DNA from: Nostoc sp. LEGE 12450
GTDB taxonomy: Bacteria > Cyanobacteriota > Cyanobacteriia > Cyanobacteriales > Nostocaceae
Direction of reading: 5' to 3'
Assembly (NCBI RefSeq): GCF_015206895.1
Contig: NZ_JADEXU010000034.1
Span: 1 to 59,484 of the forward strand
DNA length: 59,484 nucleotides
Shown here piece by piece: positions 40,851-49,373 of this stretch (its first letter is position 1; each line of letters opens with the position of its first letter). Both the position numbers and the translations under genes were made by a program. The notes beneath the pieces are model-generated. The model saw only the letters and a program-made list of their open reading frames with translations. It was not told the origin of the DNA and did no database searches.

Positions 40851-41501
40851 CTATACAGGGTATCCACCAGCTTGAAAAATTTGTTCGGCGGTTAAGTTTA
40901 ACTCTGGGAAAGTGGGTGAGATAATGCGTTCCCCGGAGGGGTTGCCGCAGGCATCGCTACCTCGAAACTGGCTGACTTGATATTCTCCCTCAATTAAAGT
41001 GTAGAGCGAGACAGTTGCTTGTTTGGGATTGCCAATAAATCGCCTACCGCCTAAAGCCGCATAGTCTACAATCCAATATTCTGGGATGCCTATAGCTTCA
41101 TAGTCAGCAGCTTTTTTTAAATAATCATCACGCCAATTGCTACTTACCACCTCAATTACTAAGGGTATTGATTGCGCTTGGCTGACAGTAGATTCTTTTT
41201 TCCACAGAGGTTCATTTACCAAATTAGGGCGATTTAATATCAGCACATCTGGTGAGTAAGCAGATTCATTTTCAAGCGGTTTGACTAATGCTGTTTTGGG
41301 TATGAAGTAGGGGAGATTTAAACGAATACACTCTCTAGTAATTTCAAAAGCTAAAAATCCAACTACCTCTTCATGGTCGCCTGTCGGTTGCGGCATTTCA
41401 ACTACTACTCCATCATGCAATTCATAACGTTTTCCGGTGTTGTCGGGATATTTAGCAACGAAATCATCGAATGTAACTAGTTTGCGTAAGGCTTGAATCA
41501 T
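40851..41501 (-). CDS. Uma2-family (DUF820) PD-(D/E)XK nuclease-like protein with an in-frame insertion
   Basis: 216 residues from ATG at 41499-41501. Signature of the family: YELHDGVVVEMPQPTGDHE, YSPDVLILN, SIPLVIEVVSSNWRDDYLKKAADYEAIGIPEYWIVD. The Asp in SPDV, the Glu in VIEV and the Lys in LKKAADYE match the nuclease core. Members are very numerous in cyanobacteria and of unknown physiological role. Residues 184-191 (ACGNPSGE) derive from a 24-nt element inserted into a HIP1 site; without it the tail reads QFRGSDRIISPTFPEL, the usual family sequence. The insertion lies after the catalytic core, which may explain tolerance. Confidence 0.87.
   Translation of the reverse strand: MIQALRKLVTFDDFVAKYPDNTGKRYELHDGVVVEMPQPTGDHEEVVGFLAFEITRECIRLNLPYFIPKTALVKPLENESAYSPDVLILNRPNLVNEPLWKKESTVSQAQSIPLVIEVVSSNWRDDYLKKAADYEAIGIPEYWIVDYAALGGRRFIGNPKQATVSLYTLIEGEYQVSQFRGSDACGNPSGERIISPTFPELNLTAEQIFQAGGYPV
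40926..40957 (-). repeat. 24-nt element inserted in a HIP1 site (Uma2 gene)
   Basis: Minus strand: GCGAT (40957-40953), 24 bases (40952-40929, beginning GCCTGCGGC), CGC (40928-40926). Removal restores GCGATCGC and the family-typical protein. Confidence 0.8.
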
Positions 41502-41620
41502 AAATTATTGCTTTTTATTCTGTTTATGAAGCGTCCAGTTTTATTAATGCTAACGTAATTCATAATTAGTACGTAATAGCAAATTATATAGTAATACTGA
41601 CTCATCTTTGAACAACAATA

Positions 41621-41647
41621 TTCCCAATTGTTTAGGAAAGTTGGGAA
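41621..41647. promoter_or_regulatory. TTCCCAA inverted repeat upstream of the TonB receptor gene
   Basis: TTCCCAA (41621-41627) and TTGGGAA (41641-41647), 13 bases apart, about 100 bases before the receptor start. Possible operator or hairpin; I could not recognise a Fur box. Confidence 0.3.
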
Positions 41648-41748
41648 TCGAAATCTGTGGAAATATGACAGCGTGTCTTTTGACACGATTTTACTTTTAC
41701 AGCAAGAATATTACGTAGTGACTGTTTTTACTTGGTGTGAAAGAGAAC

Positions 41749-43830
41749 GTGAAAAAAGATTTTTTGTTGCTAACAGTTGCTTTACCGGGTTTACTGATAG
41801 CATTTCCTAGCTTTGCTGCTGAGAGTGAAATTGAGCAGAGAAATACTGATAAATCAACCGAAGTTATTTCCGATATTCAGAGTTTGAGTGAAGTTGAGCT
41901 ACCCGCCACTAATGCCGAATTATTAACTCAACAATCTGCACCGAGTGAAGTTAATCCAGAAACTCAGCCAGATTATACAGATGATGCAGACATTTCCATA
42001 GAAGCGATCGCAGAACCAGACAACCTACCTCAATCTACACCAACTTACGTAATTGATAAAGAAGAAATTCAAAAGCAGGGTGCTACAAGTTTAGCGGATA
42101 TCTTAAAAAGAATGCCTGGTTTTGCAATTAACGATGTAGGTCATGGTGCAGATATTCACACAGGTACATACTATCGCGGAGCCTCAATTAATCAGTCTGT
42201 ATTTCTAATTAATGGCAGACCAATTAACAATAATGTCAACACTTATCATGGTGGAACTGACTTAAATAGCATTCCTGTAGAGGCGATTGAACGAGTGGAA
42301 TTATATAGCGGTACAGCTTCCGCTTTGTATGGTTCCTCAGCCTTTGGGGGAGTTGTAAATATCATCACCAAGGAAGGTTATGGTAAACCTCAATTGAGCG
42401 CTAGTGCAGAATTTGGCTCATTGAGTTTAAATAATCAACAAGTGACTTATGGTGGTTCATCCAATAATGTTAAATATAACTTTAGTTTTGAAAGATTTTT
42501 TACAGATAACCGTTATCGCGTGCCTGTAGGTGCAGCAAATCGTGATGAACAGGGATTTTTATCAAATGCAGATACAGCTACAAGTACCTACTTCGGTAGC
42601 ATTGGACTAGATTTAGATAAAAAAAATTCATTGAATTTAGATGTTACTGCACTCAGCAGTCGTCGCGGCTTAATTTATTTTGGTTTTCCTCTACAAAGAG
42701 ATAGATTAGACCACGATGGTTTAAATGTTGGCTTATCTTGGAAAACTCGACTAGGTAATGGGGAAAGTTCTAATCTTACAACCTCAATTGGTTATAACCA
42801 AGATTATTTCAGCACTTATGGTCCTACAGGAGTATTTTACCGTACAGGAACTTTAGATACACAACAACTTACAGCTAGGGTAGACCATGAGTGGAAAGTT
42901 ACTTCCAATAATAAATTGCGCTGGGGATTAGATTTGAAAAACACCGATTTAAACGGTGATGTTTTTAGTACAAATCCTAGTAGGATTGCCACTAATGAAA
43001 CTGAAGATAGGAGTTTGTTTAATACAGCTTTATTTGCTGTTGATACTTGGAATATTAGCGATAACTTTCTGATAGATTTAGGGCTAAGGCAAAGTTTTGA
43101 CAGCCAGTTTGGAAATTATCTCAACCCTAGTGTTGGGTTACGTTATGCCGTCACACCAATAGTAGCAGTGCGTGGAAGTTGGGCAGGGGCACAACGCAAT
43201 CCTGGGTTAGATCAGTTGTATGTTTATGATACAGTTCATGGTTGGGAACCAAACCCTGATTTAAGACCGGAAACTGGCTCAACTTGGAGTGCGGGAGTAG
43301 ATGTCAATTTTTCTCAAAATCTGATTGGACAATTTACTTACTTTGGTAGTAGTATAGGCGATCGCTTGGGAGTCATCGCCGGCAGATGGGAAAACATTGG
43401 ACTAGTAGATACCAATGGTTTAGAGGTTGCATTGCAATTAAGAATTGCGGCTGGCTGGTCAACTTTCCTCAACTACACTTATACAGATGCTCAAATAAAA
43501 ACAGGCTCAGAGAGAGGTTTACAGTTAGGTTTGATTCCCTACTCTGTACTGCAAACTGGCGTGGGTTATCAAAATTCAGGTTGGCAGGCTAATTTGTATG
43601 TTACCTACAACAGTGGCACTCGCAGAGCCTTCTTTACAAACCCTGGTGACACGATTACAGATTTTTCACCTTCTTTCGTAAATTTAGATTTGAGCGGTCG
43701 TATACCTGTAACTAGCAATATAGGATTGACAGTTTATTTAGAAAATCTCCTCGGTGAGCAATATGAGCGAGTTAATCGCATTTATAGCCCTGGATTTACT
43801 TTTCGTGTGGGTTTAAGCGCCAATTTTTAG
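41749..43830 (+). CDS. TonB-dependent outer-membrane receptor
   Basis: About 693 residues from GTG 41749 (GTG 41737 is four codons earlier). Signal peptide LLLTVALPGLLIAFPSFAA. A ~75-residue acidic linker precedes the plug domain (TPTYVIDKEEIQKQGATSLADILKRMPGF... VFLINGRPINNN... IERVELYSGTASALYGSSAFGGVVNIITKEG), then a 22-strand barrel ending FRVGLSANF with a terminal Phe. It imports a siderophore, cobalamin or other large ligand with TonB energy. The linker is longer than in E. coli receptors but usual for cyanobacteria. No TonB, ABC or siderophore gene is adjacent, so the ligand is open. Likely iron-regulated by family habit, not by anything seen here. Confidence 0.9.
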   Translation: MKKDFLLLTVALPGLLIAFPSFAAESEIEQRNTDKSTEVISDIQSLSEVELPATNAELLTQQSAPSEVNPETQPDYTDDADISIEAIAEPDNLPQSTPTYVIDKEEIQKQGATSLADILKRMPGFAINDVGHGADIHTGTYYRGASINQSVFLINGRPINNNVNTYHGGTDLNSIPVEAIERVELYSGTASALYGSSAFGGVVNIITKEGYGKPQLSASAEFGSLSLNNQQVTYGGSSNNVKYNFSFERFFTDNRYRVPVGAANRDEQGFLSNADTATSTYFGSIGLDLDKKNSLNLDVTALSSRRGLIYFGFPLQRDRLDHDGLNVGLSWKTRLGNGESSNLTTSIGYNQDYFSTYGPTGVFYRTGTLDTQQLTARVDHEWKVTSNNKLRWGLDLKNTDLNGDVFSTNPSRIATNETEDRSLFNTALFAVDTWNISDNFLIDLGLRQSFDSQFGNYLNPSVGLRYAVTPIVAVRGSWAGAQRNPGLDQLYVYDTVHGWEPNPDLRPETGSTWSAGVDVNFSQNLIGQFTYFGSSIGDRLGVIAGRWENIGLVDTNGLEVALQLRIAAGWSTFLNYTYTDAQIKTGSERGLQLGLIPYSVLQTGVGYQNSGWQANLYVTYNSGTRRAFFTNPGDTITDFSPSFVNLDLSGRIPVTSNIGLTVYLENLLGEQYERVNRIYSPGFTFRVGLSANF

Positions 43831-44090
43831 GTGTCTGCTTTTCTCTCTGCGTTCTCTGTGACTCTGCGGTTTAAAAGTTATTTATTGAACCACGGAGGCA
43901 AGGCAGCGCGGTCTTCTCCCAAAGGGAGAGGCTAGCGCCAAGGGGGTTTCCTCCATGAGCGACTGCCGCGCAGAGAACACAGAAAAAAGACGAGTTTTTT
44001 GGTAGCACCACTATGCAACATCGTGCGTTAGGCTAAAGCCGTAATGCACCCTATTTAAGATTTACTTTTAATCTAAAATCTAAAATTACG
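43831..44090. repeat. Nested dispersed repeats
   Basis: CTCTGCG...TCTCTGTG units (43850-43870) and their reverse (43970-43990) flank an element from 43906 to 43971. Inside it, 26 bases (43916-43941, with CTCCC/GGGAG arms) interrupt a longer palindrome-like element that otherwise reads from GCGCGGTCTT to GACTGCCGCGC. This is one small repeat inserted in another. Confidence 0.55.
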
Positions 44091-44387
44091 ATGAGAGCTA
44101 GAATTGACAATCAAATACTTTTTATCCACCACGAAGATTTACCAGAGTTTAAGAAAGGTGGTTCGGTGGTGCGGAATTCTTATTTTTGGGCGTTACGTTC
44201 AATTGCCGCTCATGCTTCGCGTTATCGTGATTGGGAATACGAACAGGAGGTTTGGCTAGCACTTTCAAGAATGCTTTTATCTTTTGCTGAATCTGGGTAT
44301 TTGGGTCTTAGAGAAACCTTACTGGAGTTTCCTTTCTCTCAGGGAGAAATTCCTAGTTTGCTGCGAGATGTCTCTACTTTTGAATAA
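44091..44387 (+). CDS. Hypothetical protein, 98 residues
   Basis: ATG 44091 without a clear ribosome site. The protein is mixed alpha/beta, with RYRDWEYEQEVWLALSRMLLSF and no membrane segment. I do not recognise a family. Codon use looks like the neighbours and composition is that of a real globular protein, so I include it. A further short frame follows at 44368 (MSLLLNKPNELLRKHLSILK...), overlapping the end; this could be the continuation of a frameshifted longer gene. Confidence 0.45.
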   Translation: MRARIDNQILFIHHEDLPEFKKGGSVVRNSYFWALRSIAAHASRYRDWEYEQEVWLALSRMLLSFAESGYLGLRETLLEFPFSQGEIPSLLRDVSTFE

Positions 44388-44645
44388 ACCAAATGAACTT
44401 TTGCGAAAGCATTTAAGTATTTTAAAAAAGCAATTAGATATTTTTGAGAAAGTAAACAGCAAATATGCTTGATAATTAAAAATTGCGGCTGCAAACGATA
44501 CATTACCAAAATAATCCTTGAACTTATCGGGCACTCGTAAGAGGTTCAATCCGTCACGAGTAGTCATCATAGACAAACCCTAGTTAATAGTAGGGTTAGT
44601 TTTGACAAAACTATTAACATACAGCAGCTAGTGTAGGAAAGCAAC

Positions 44646-45035
44646 GTGAAAATAGCGATTATTACTAAAACATTAATTACATCTATCGGTTTGTTAGCTT
44701 TATTTGCTCCAAGTCAAGCATCGGCTCAACTTATACCGCAACCTTGGGTTTCAGTTGGTGGAAAAGATGGTGATGTAACTTATGCTATAGGCGCTAGAGC
44801 TTTAAATTTTGGGGTTGAGGTCGGAACTGGCCCTGATGGCGCTACGGGAGTAGATGTTTTGAAATTTATCAGTTTGCCTGTCATTTCACCTTATGTAGGA
44901 GTTGGACTTTATTCAGAGGATAAAGGTGTTGCAGTTTCCGGTGGTGTTCAGGTAGGTGCTACTGATAACGTTTTTGTTGGTGCTGGTTACAATTCTATTC
45001 GTGGTTTTAACGGGCAACTGGGAATCAGATTTTAA
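44646..45035 (+). CDS. Small exported beta-rich protein
   Basis: 129 residues from GTG 44646, with AGGAAAG upstream. Signal peptide SIGLLALFAPSQASAQ, then a Gly-rich, alternating hydrophobic sequence (VSVGGKDGDVTYAIGARALNFGVEVGTG, YVGVGLYSEDKGVAVSGGVQVGATDNVFVGAGY) that ends in LGIRF. Alternation and a terminal Phe suggest a small outer-membrane beta barrel or a beta-sheet surface protein. I do not know the family. Its stop codon abuts that of the convergent DhaM-EI gene with no base between. Confidence 0.65.
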   Translation: MKIAIITKTLITSIGLLALFAPSQASAQLIPQPWVSVGGKDGDVTYAIGARALNFGVEVGTGPDGATGVDVLKFISLPVISPYVGVGLYSEDKGVAVSGGVQVGATDNVFVGAGYNSIRGFNGQLGIRF

Positions 45036-47555
45036 CTAATTCGTAGGGGGAATAATTGAAGTTGAGATTAGTTCTCTAACATGAACTGCGGAATCTTGTT
45101 GTAATGCTGATGCCGCGATCGCTTCACTCTCAACTATACTTAATCGAGCGATCGCCTGTTTCACTCCAGGTATACTTTGAGGATTGACGCTCAACTCATC
45201 CAGCCCTAAACCTAATAAAATTGGTGTTGCTATAGTATCTGCTGCCAATTCTCCACATAATCCTACCGAAATTCCGGCAGCATGAGCAGCTTGGATAGTT
45301 TGCTGCACCATTCGCAACACGGCTGGATGTAGCGCATCAACTAAATTTGCCACGCGGGGATTAGTGCGATCGCTAGCCATGACGTACTGACTCAGGTCGT
45401 TAGTCCCTATACTAAAGAAGTCTACTTCAGCTGCTAACTGATCTGCGATCGCAACTGCTGACGGAACCTCCACCATAATCCCCACTTTCATCGCGGCATC
45501 AAAGGGAATACCACCTTGGTTTAATTCAGCCTGCATTTCACCCAAAATTACCTTAGCTGCACGTACCTCTGTCACAGTGGCAATCATCGGCAACATGATC
45601 TTAATTTGGTGTCCTACACTGGCTCTCAAGATTGCCCGTAACTGAGTTTTAAATAAATCCAGATGATCCAAACAAAAACGAATTCCCCGCCAGCCTAAGA
45701 AAGGGTTAGCTTCTGGAAACCCGACTCTCAAATAAGGAAGTGGCTTATCACCTCCAACATCTAAAGTACGAATAATTAGGGGACGATTATCTAAAACTTG
45801 GGCGATCGCCAGATACACTTCAAGTTGTTCTTCTTCTGTGGGAGCGCTGATTCTATCGAGATAGAGAAACTCTGTGCGGAGTAATCCTACCCCTTCTGCA
45901 CCGCTAGCCACAGCAACTTGCACATCATTTATACTACCAATATTGGCGAAAACGCTAACTTGCCGACCATCAAGAGTAATTGCTGGCTGGTGTGCCGTTG
46001 CTCGTGCTTCCTGTTGGGCAGTTTGCCAAGCCTCTCGCTTTGCCTCCAGTAAATCCAGGATATGTGATTCTGGTTCTACCCAAGCTTTGCCACTTTCACC
46101 ATCAAGCGCCATGAGTGTACCATCTGCCAAGTGCAACACTTGGGGATCTACTCCCAAAACTGCGGGAATACCCAATGTTCGGGCGATGATGGCGCTGTGG
46201 GAAGTGGCGCTCCCAGAAGTTGTACAAATACCTAACACCATTCTCGGATCTAGTCTAGCGGTATCTGAGGGGGTTAAATCAGTCGCTACTAAAATTGCCG
46301 GTTCCGAAAGATGCAAGTTAGCAGGGGCATTCCCAGCTAGTAATCGTAGTACCCTTTGCCCTACGTCGACAACATCCTCAACTCGCTCTTGCAGATAAGC
46401 ATCTTCAAGTGTTCGGTAAGAAGTCACCACCTCATCGACTACGGCTTGCCAAGCTGCTTCAGCATTTATATGGTGTTCTAAAATACGTTGATGAGCCGCT
46501 TCTAACAATACTGGATCTTCTAAAAATAGTAATTGAGCATCGAAAATGGCGGCTTCAGCGTCACCAATTTGCAGAGATGCTTGTGAAAAAACTGCTTGGA
46601 TTTCTTGTCGAGCAGTGTGAATCGCTGCCTGTACTCTTTGCCACTCTGATTCAGGATCGTCTACATGATATTCCGTAATCGTAATATGAGTGGGTTGATA
46701 ATTAACCACAGGTGCGATCGCTACTCCCCGAGAAGCAGCAATTCCCGAAAGTTCGCCGTGAGTTGCTGGGGTAACTTCATGCTGAAATACTGGTGGAGAA
46801 TTCAAGGCAACATTATCTTCACCAAAATTATTTGCGAATAACGCCTGTAATGCCACCAGCGCTTCATCTGCATCCGAACCTGTGGCAGTAATCACTAGTT
46901 CGTGTCCTTGACGCACTCCTAAAGTGGTGACTTGGTTAATACTGTCACCCCGAACTAGCCCAGTATTTCTAGTTAAATTCTGTACCAGAATTTGGGATTG
47001 AAAGCGGGCGACGGTTCCCACAAACTGGGCTGCGGGACGGGCGTGTAATCCTAAGCGATTGCTGACAATTAGCCGGATTTCTTTGACGGGAAATTGTGAA
47101 TTTCTGGCTTCGATGTTGTCACTAACAACAGACAACGGACTTACACCCAATTGAGTTGCTTTTGCTAGGAGTGCGCCGCGTGCTTCCGCCATGACTTGGT
47201 GAATGTTTTTACCAGCCCCCGCCGCAACCACAGCAGCTACTGCACCTTCTACTAAAGGGGCTTCACACAAATACACTTTTTGTTGCTGTGCTTCTGGCAA
47301 AAACTCGATGGCCATTTCTGCACTCAGCAAAGCACTACCCAAATCCATCAATACCAAAACACCATCATCAGAGAAAACAGAAGCGATCGCTTCATAAACC
47401 TGAATCGGATCTGTACCCAATGGATTTTCAGGATCTTCAATACCTGCTGCAACAGCGATGGAAACTTGGCCCTGAACCATTTGCGCGGCGAGTTCCCGCA
47501 CACCTAGAGCTAGTTGTTTACTGTGAGAGACGATAACAATTCCGATCGCTGCCAT
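45036..47555 (-). CDS. DhaM-HPr-Enzyme I fusion (phosphoenolpyruvate-dependent phosphotransferase)
   Basis: 839 residues from ATG at 47553-47555. Three parts in order: an EIIA-mannose/DhaM domain (residues ~1-135; IGIVIVSHSKQLALGV, with the phospho-His in VSHS), HPr (~160-250; SNRLGLHARPAAQFV with the active His), and Enzyme I (~260-835; TSGSATSHSAIIARTLGIPAV with phospho-His, VGLLRTEFLYLDR, GIMVEVPSAV, FSIGTNDLSQYV). In bacteria this relays phosphate from phosphoenolpyruvate to DhaL-ADP for dihydroxyacetone phosphorylation. No dhaK or dhaL is in the window, so the acceptor must be elsewhere. Start has a HIP1 site just inside (GCAGCGATCGGA). Confidence 0.93.
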   Translation of the reverse strand: MAAIGIVIVSHSKQLALGVRELAAQMVQGQVSIAVAAGIEDPENPLGTDPIQVYEAIASVFSDDGVLVLMDLGSALLSAEMAIEFLPEAQQQKVYLCEAPLVEGAVAAVVAAGAGKNIHQVMAEARGALLAKATQLGVSPLSVVSDNIEARNSQFPVKEIRLIVSNRLGLHARPAAQFVGTVARFQSQILVQNLTRNTGLVRGDSINQVTTLGVRQGHELVITATGSDADEALVALQALFANNFGEDNVALNSPPVFQHEVTPATHGELSGIAASRGVAIAPVVNYQPTHITITEYHVDDPESEWQRVQAAIHTARQEIQAVFSQASLQIGDAEAAIFDAQLLFLEDPVLLEAAHQRILEHHINAEAAWQAVVDEVVTSYRTLEDAYLQERVEDVVDVGQRVLRLLAGNAPANLHLSEPAILVATDLTPSDTARLDPRMVLGICTTSGSATSHSAIIARTLGIPAVLGVDPQVLHLADGTLMALDGESGKAWVEPESHILDLLEAKREAWQTAQQEARATAHQPAITLDGRQVSVFANIGSINDVQVAVASGAEGVGLLRTEFLYLDRISAPTEEEQLEVYLAIAQVLDNRPLIIRTLDVGGDKPLPYLRVGFPEANPFLGWRGIRFCLDHLDLFKTQLRAILRASVGHQIKIMLPMIATVTEVRAAKVILGEMQAELNQGGIPFDAAMKVGIMVEVPSAVAIADQLAAEVDFFSIGTNDLSQYVMASDRTNPRVANLVDALHPAVLRMVQQTIQAAHAAGISVGLCGELAADTIATPILLGLGLDELSVNPQSIPGVKQAIARLSIVESEAIAASALQQDSAVHVRELISTSIIPPTN

Positions 47556-47643
47556 ACCGCCAAACTTGTTAAGAGGTTTGCGTTTAGCTCGTTATCCATT
47601 CCAATCTCCCATTCCGCACCGCTAAAAACAGCGTTTATCTTGA

Positions 47644-48840
47644 TTACAATTGCAATTCCCCGAAGATATTTCGGTCTTTCCAGCTAGAAATACGAATAAA
47701 ATAGCCTTCTTTTACAGAAATACGTGGTATCCACTCATAAACACCATCGCTAGCGGTACGGGAAGAAATATTTTGGATAAGTTTGTCTCCATCGTACAGC
47801 TTAATCGAGACATCGCTATCAAAATTATCCTGCCACAATATTAAATAGGGCTGATCCTTCTTGGGAAGTACTTTAGCAGTTAGCTGACCAATCAGTATTT
47901 TTGGTGGAACCTGATTTTTTGTTGTCTTACGGAATCCCAAATAATGAGGAAGGTTTCGGAACGCAGGATTTTCTTGCGGATTAGAAAGTTGGGGAACAAT
48001 AATATTTCCGTTCTGGGAATTGAACAAATAAGTTGATCTGCCGCCGTCAACAGTAATGATGTCGCCTTTAACTCCTAATTTACGTAATAAATCGGCTGCC
48101 TCATCCAGAGTTGCTTTGTTCACCGTCATAACCAACAATAACTCGTCACCTTTAACACCATCTTTGTCTAGAGTACCGATGACTTGATACTTATTTGCTT
48201 GGTTTTGAGCTAAGACTTTTGCTGGATGATCGCTGTATCGGTAAGTGACGATCGCATTTTTGACTCTATTTTGGTTGAGAGGTGCGCCGCTAACCTGGTT
48301 GTAATCGGTAATGTATGCCTGCTTATTATCCCAGACTAGAGCTTTGAGACGAATATTACTGTAGTATTTATCTTTTGGTTGTTTGATTGGCCCATAAGGG
48401 CTATTACCACCACTGATGACTACACCATTTAATTTAATTGGAAAAGATAATTGAGTACTAGACTCGTATTGCTCAAAAAAAGAACAATTAATTATTGAAA
48501 AAACGTTATTTGAGTAAAATTTCTTATATTCTTCTGCAACTTCAGAAAACAAATGTCTTTTGAAAAAAGGACTGTAATATTTACTTTCTCCCTGATAATA
48601 TTTACCCTCATTTATACCCATATTATCTACTTCTCCGATAATTTGGTCTATGTGTATTTTGCGGAGATTGATAACTTGTAAATAGGCTTCATTCCCATTG
48701 GGTAATTCTTTTTTATATAAAGCCGCTCCGTCTATAGCATGGAGAGCCTGGTAAGAAGATAAAGGGTTGAAAGTTTGGGCAATCCAAAAGCTACTCAGAA
48801 TTGGCAGCAAAAAAAGCAATAAATTGATTACAACATTCAT
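47644..48840 (-). CDS. Phosphodiester glycosidase (NAGPA/DUF2233) family exported protein
   Basis: 398 residues from ATG at 48838-48840. N-terminal hydrophobic segment VVINLLLFLLPILSSFWIA is a signal anchor. The NAGPA domain is shown by VFSIINCSFFEQ, PIKLNGVVISGGNSPYGP, ELLLVMTVNKATLDEAADLLRKLG and the catalytic-type motif ITVDGGRSTYLF. The C-terminal ~90 residues look like a small beta domain. Family members cleave sugar-phosphodiesters, and in bacteria are linked to exopolysaccharide and spore coat. No polysaccharide gene adjoins it. A palindrome lies 56 bases upstream of its start. Confidence 0.83.
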   Translation of the reverse strand: MNVVINLLLFLLPILSSFWIAQTFNPLSSYQALHAIDGAALYKKELPNGNEAYLQVINLRKIHIDQIIGEVDNMGINEGKYYQGESKYYSPFFKRHLFSEVAEEYKKFYSNNVFSIINCSFFEQYESSTQLSFPIKLNGVVISGGNSPYGPIKQPKDKYYSNIRLKALVWDNKQAYITDYNQVSGAPLNQNRVKNAIVTYRYSDHPAKVLAQNQANKYQVIGTLDKDGVKGDELLLVMTVNKATLDEAADLLRKLGVKGDIITVDGGRSTYLFNSQNGNIIVPQLSNPQENPAFRNLPHYLGFRKTTKNQVPPKILIGQLTAKVLPKKDQPYLILWQDNFDSDVSIKLYDGDKLIQNISSRTASDGVYEWIPRISVKEGYFIRISSWKDRNIFGELQL

Positions 48841-48895
48841 GAGTATTTGATTGATTTATAGCAATTCTAAATCATTCGTTAAAAATTAAAATTAT

Positions 48896-48924
48896 ATCCC
48901 CGCCTTCTTGAAGAAGTCGGGGAT
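48896..48924. repeat. ATCCCCG hairpin repeat upstream of the glycosidase gene
   Basis: ATCCCCGCCTTCTT pairs with AAGAAGTCGGGGAT (one mismatched pair), tight GA turn. A dispersed palindrome of cyanobacteria by my memory; also may act as leader hairpin. Confidence 0.6.
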
Positions 48925-49065
48925 CTGGAGATCATTTATGATTGCTATAGGACTTATACATTGACAGTAAAAACCAAGTATAGATGATTTGAAAAACCAG
49001 ATCCATCAGGGATCTTAACCGAACTGTATTTTAAATGCTTTTGCGATCGCTCTCAAAATCTCAAC

Positions 49066-49317
49066 GTTGAGCCTCTGAACTCGGAACTCCGACCTTTTTG
49101 CTCGAACGTTGAGCCTTTGAACTCGGAACTCCGACCTTTTTGCTTGAACGTTGAGCCTCTGAACTCGGAACTTCGACCTTTTTGCTTGAACGTTGAGCCT
49201 TTGAACTCGGAACTCCGACCTTTTTGCTCGAACGTTGAGCCTCTGAACTTGGAACTCCGACCTTTTTGCTCGAACGTTGAGCCTTTGAACTCGGAACTCC
49301 GACCTTTTTGCTCGAAC
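49066..49317. repeat. 42-bp minisatellite, six copies in 84-bp pairs
   Basis: Copies start at 49066, 49108, 49150, 49192, 49234 and 49276. Base 10 of each unit alternates C, T, C, T, C, T, so the array grew by doubling of an 84-bp dimer. Units differ otherwise at one or two bases. 42 is a multiple of three, and both strands are open: a minus frame (LNVRAKRSEFRVQR units) and a plus frame (LNSELRPFCLNVEP units). Neither has a clear ATG and ribosome site, so I treat it as non-coding. A diverged half unit continues to about 49345. Confidence 0.9.
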
Positions 49318-49373
49318 GTTCAAGCTTTGAGCTTTAAACTTGCACTTCAACAGTGCAATTGATGAGTTATTTC

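Noticed and set aside
41628..41810. Open frame overlapping the TonB receptor start
   Set aside because: It overlaps the receptor's signal peptide in another frame and contains a TTCCCAA/TTGGGAA arm; no support as a gene.
49060..49320. CRISPR array
   Set aside because: The units are contiguous 42-bp copies without variable spacers, so it is a minisatellite.
49015..49350. Minus-strand open frame across the 42-bp repeats as a basic repeat protein
   Set aside because: It starts with TTG without a ribosome site, consists wholly of minisatellite, and the plus strand is equally open.
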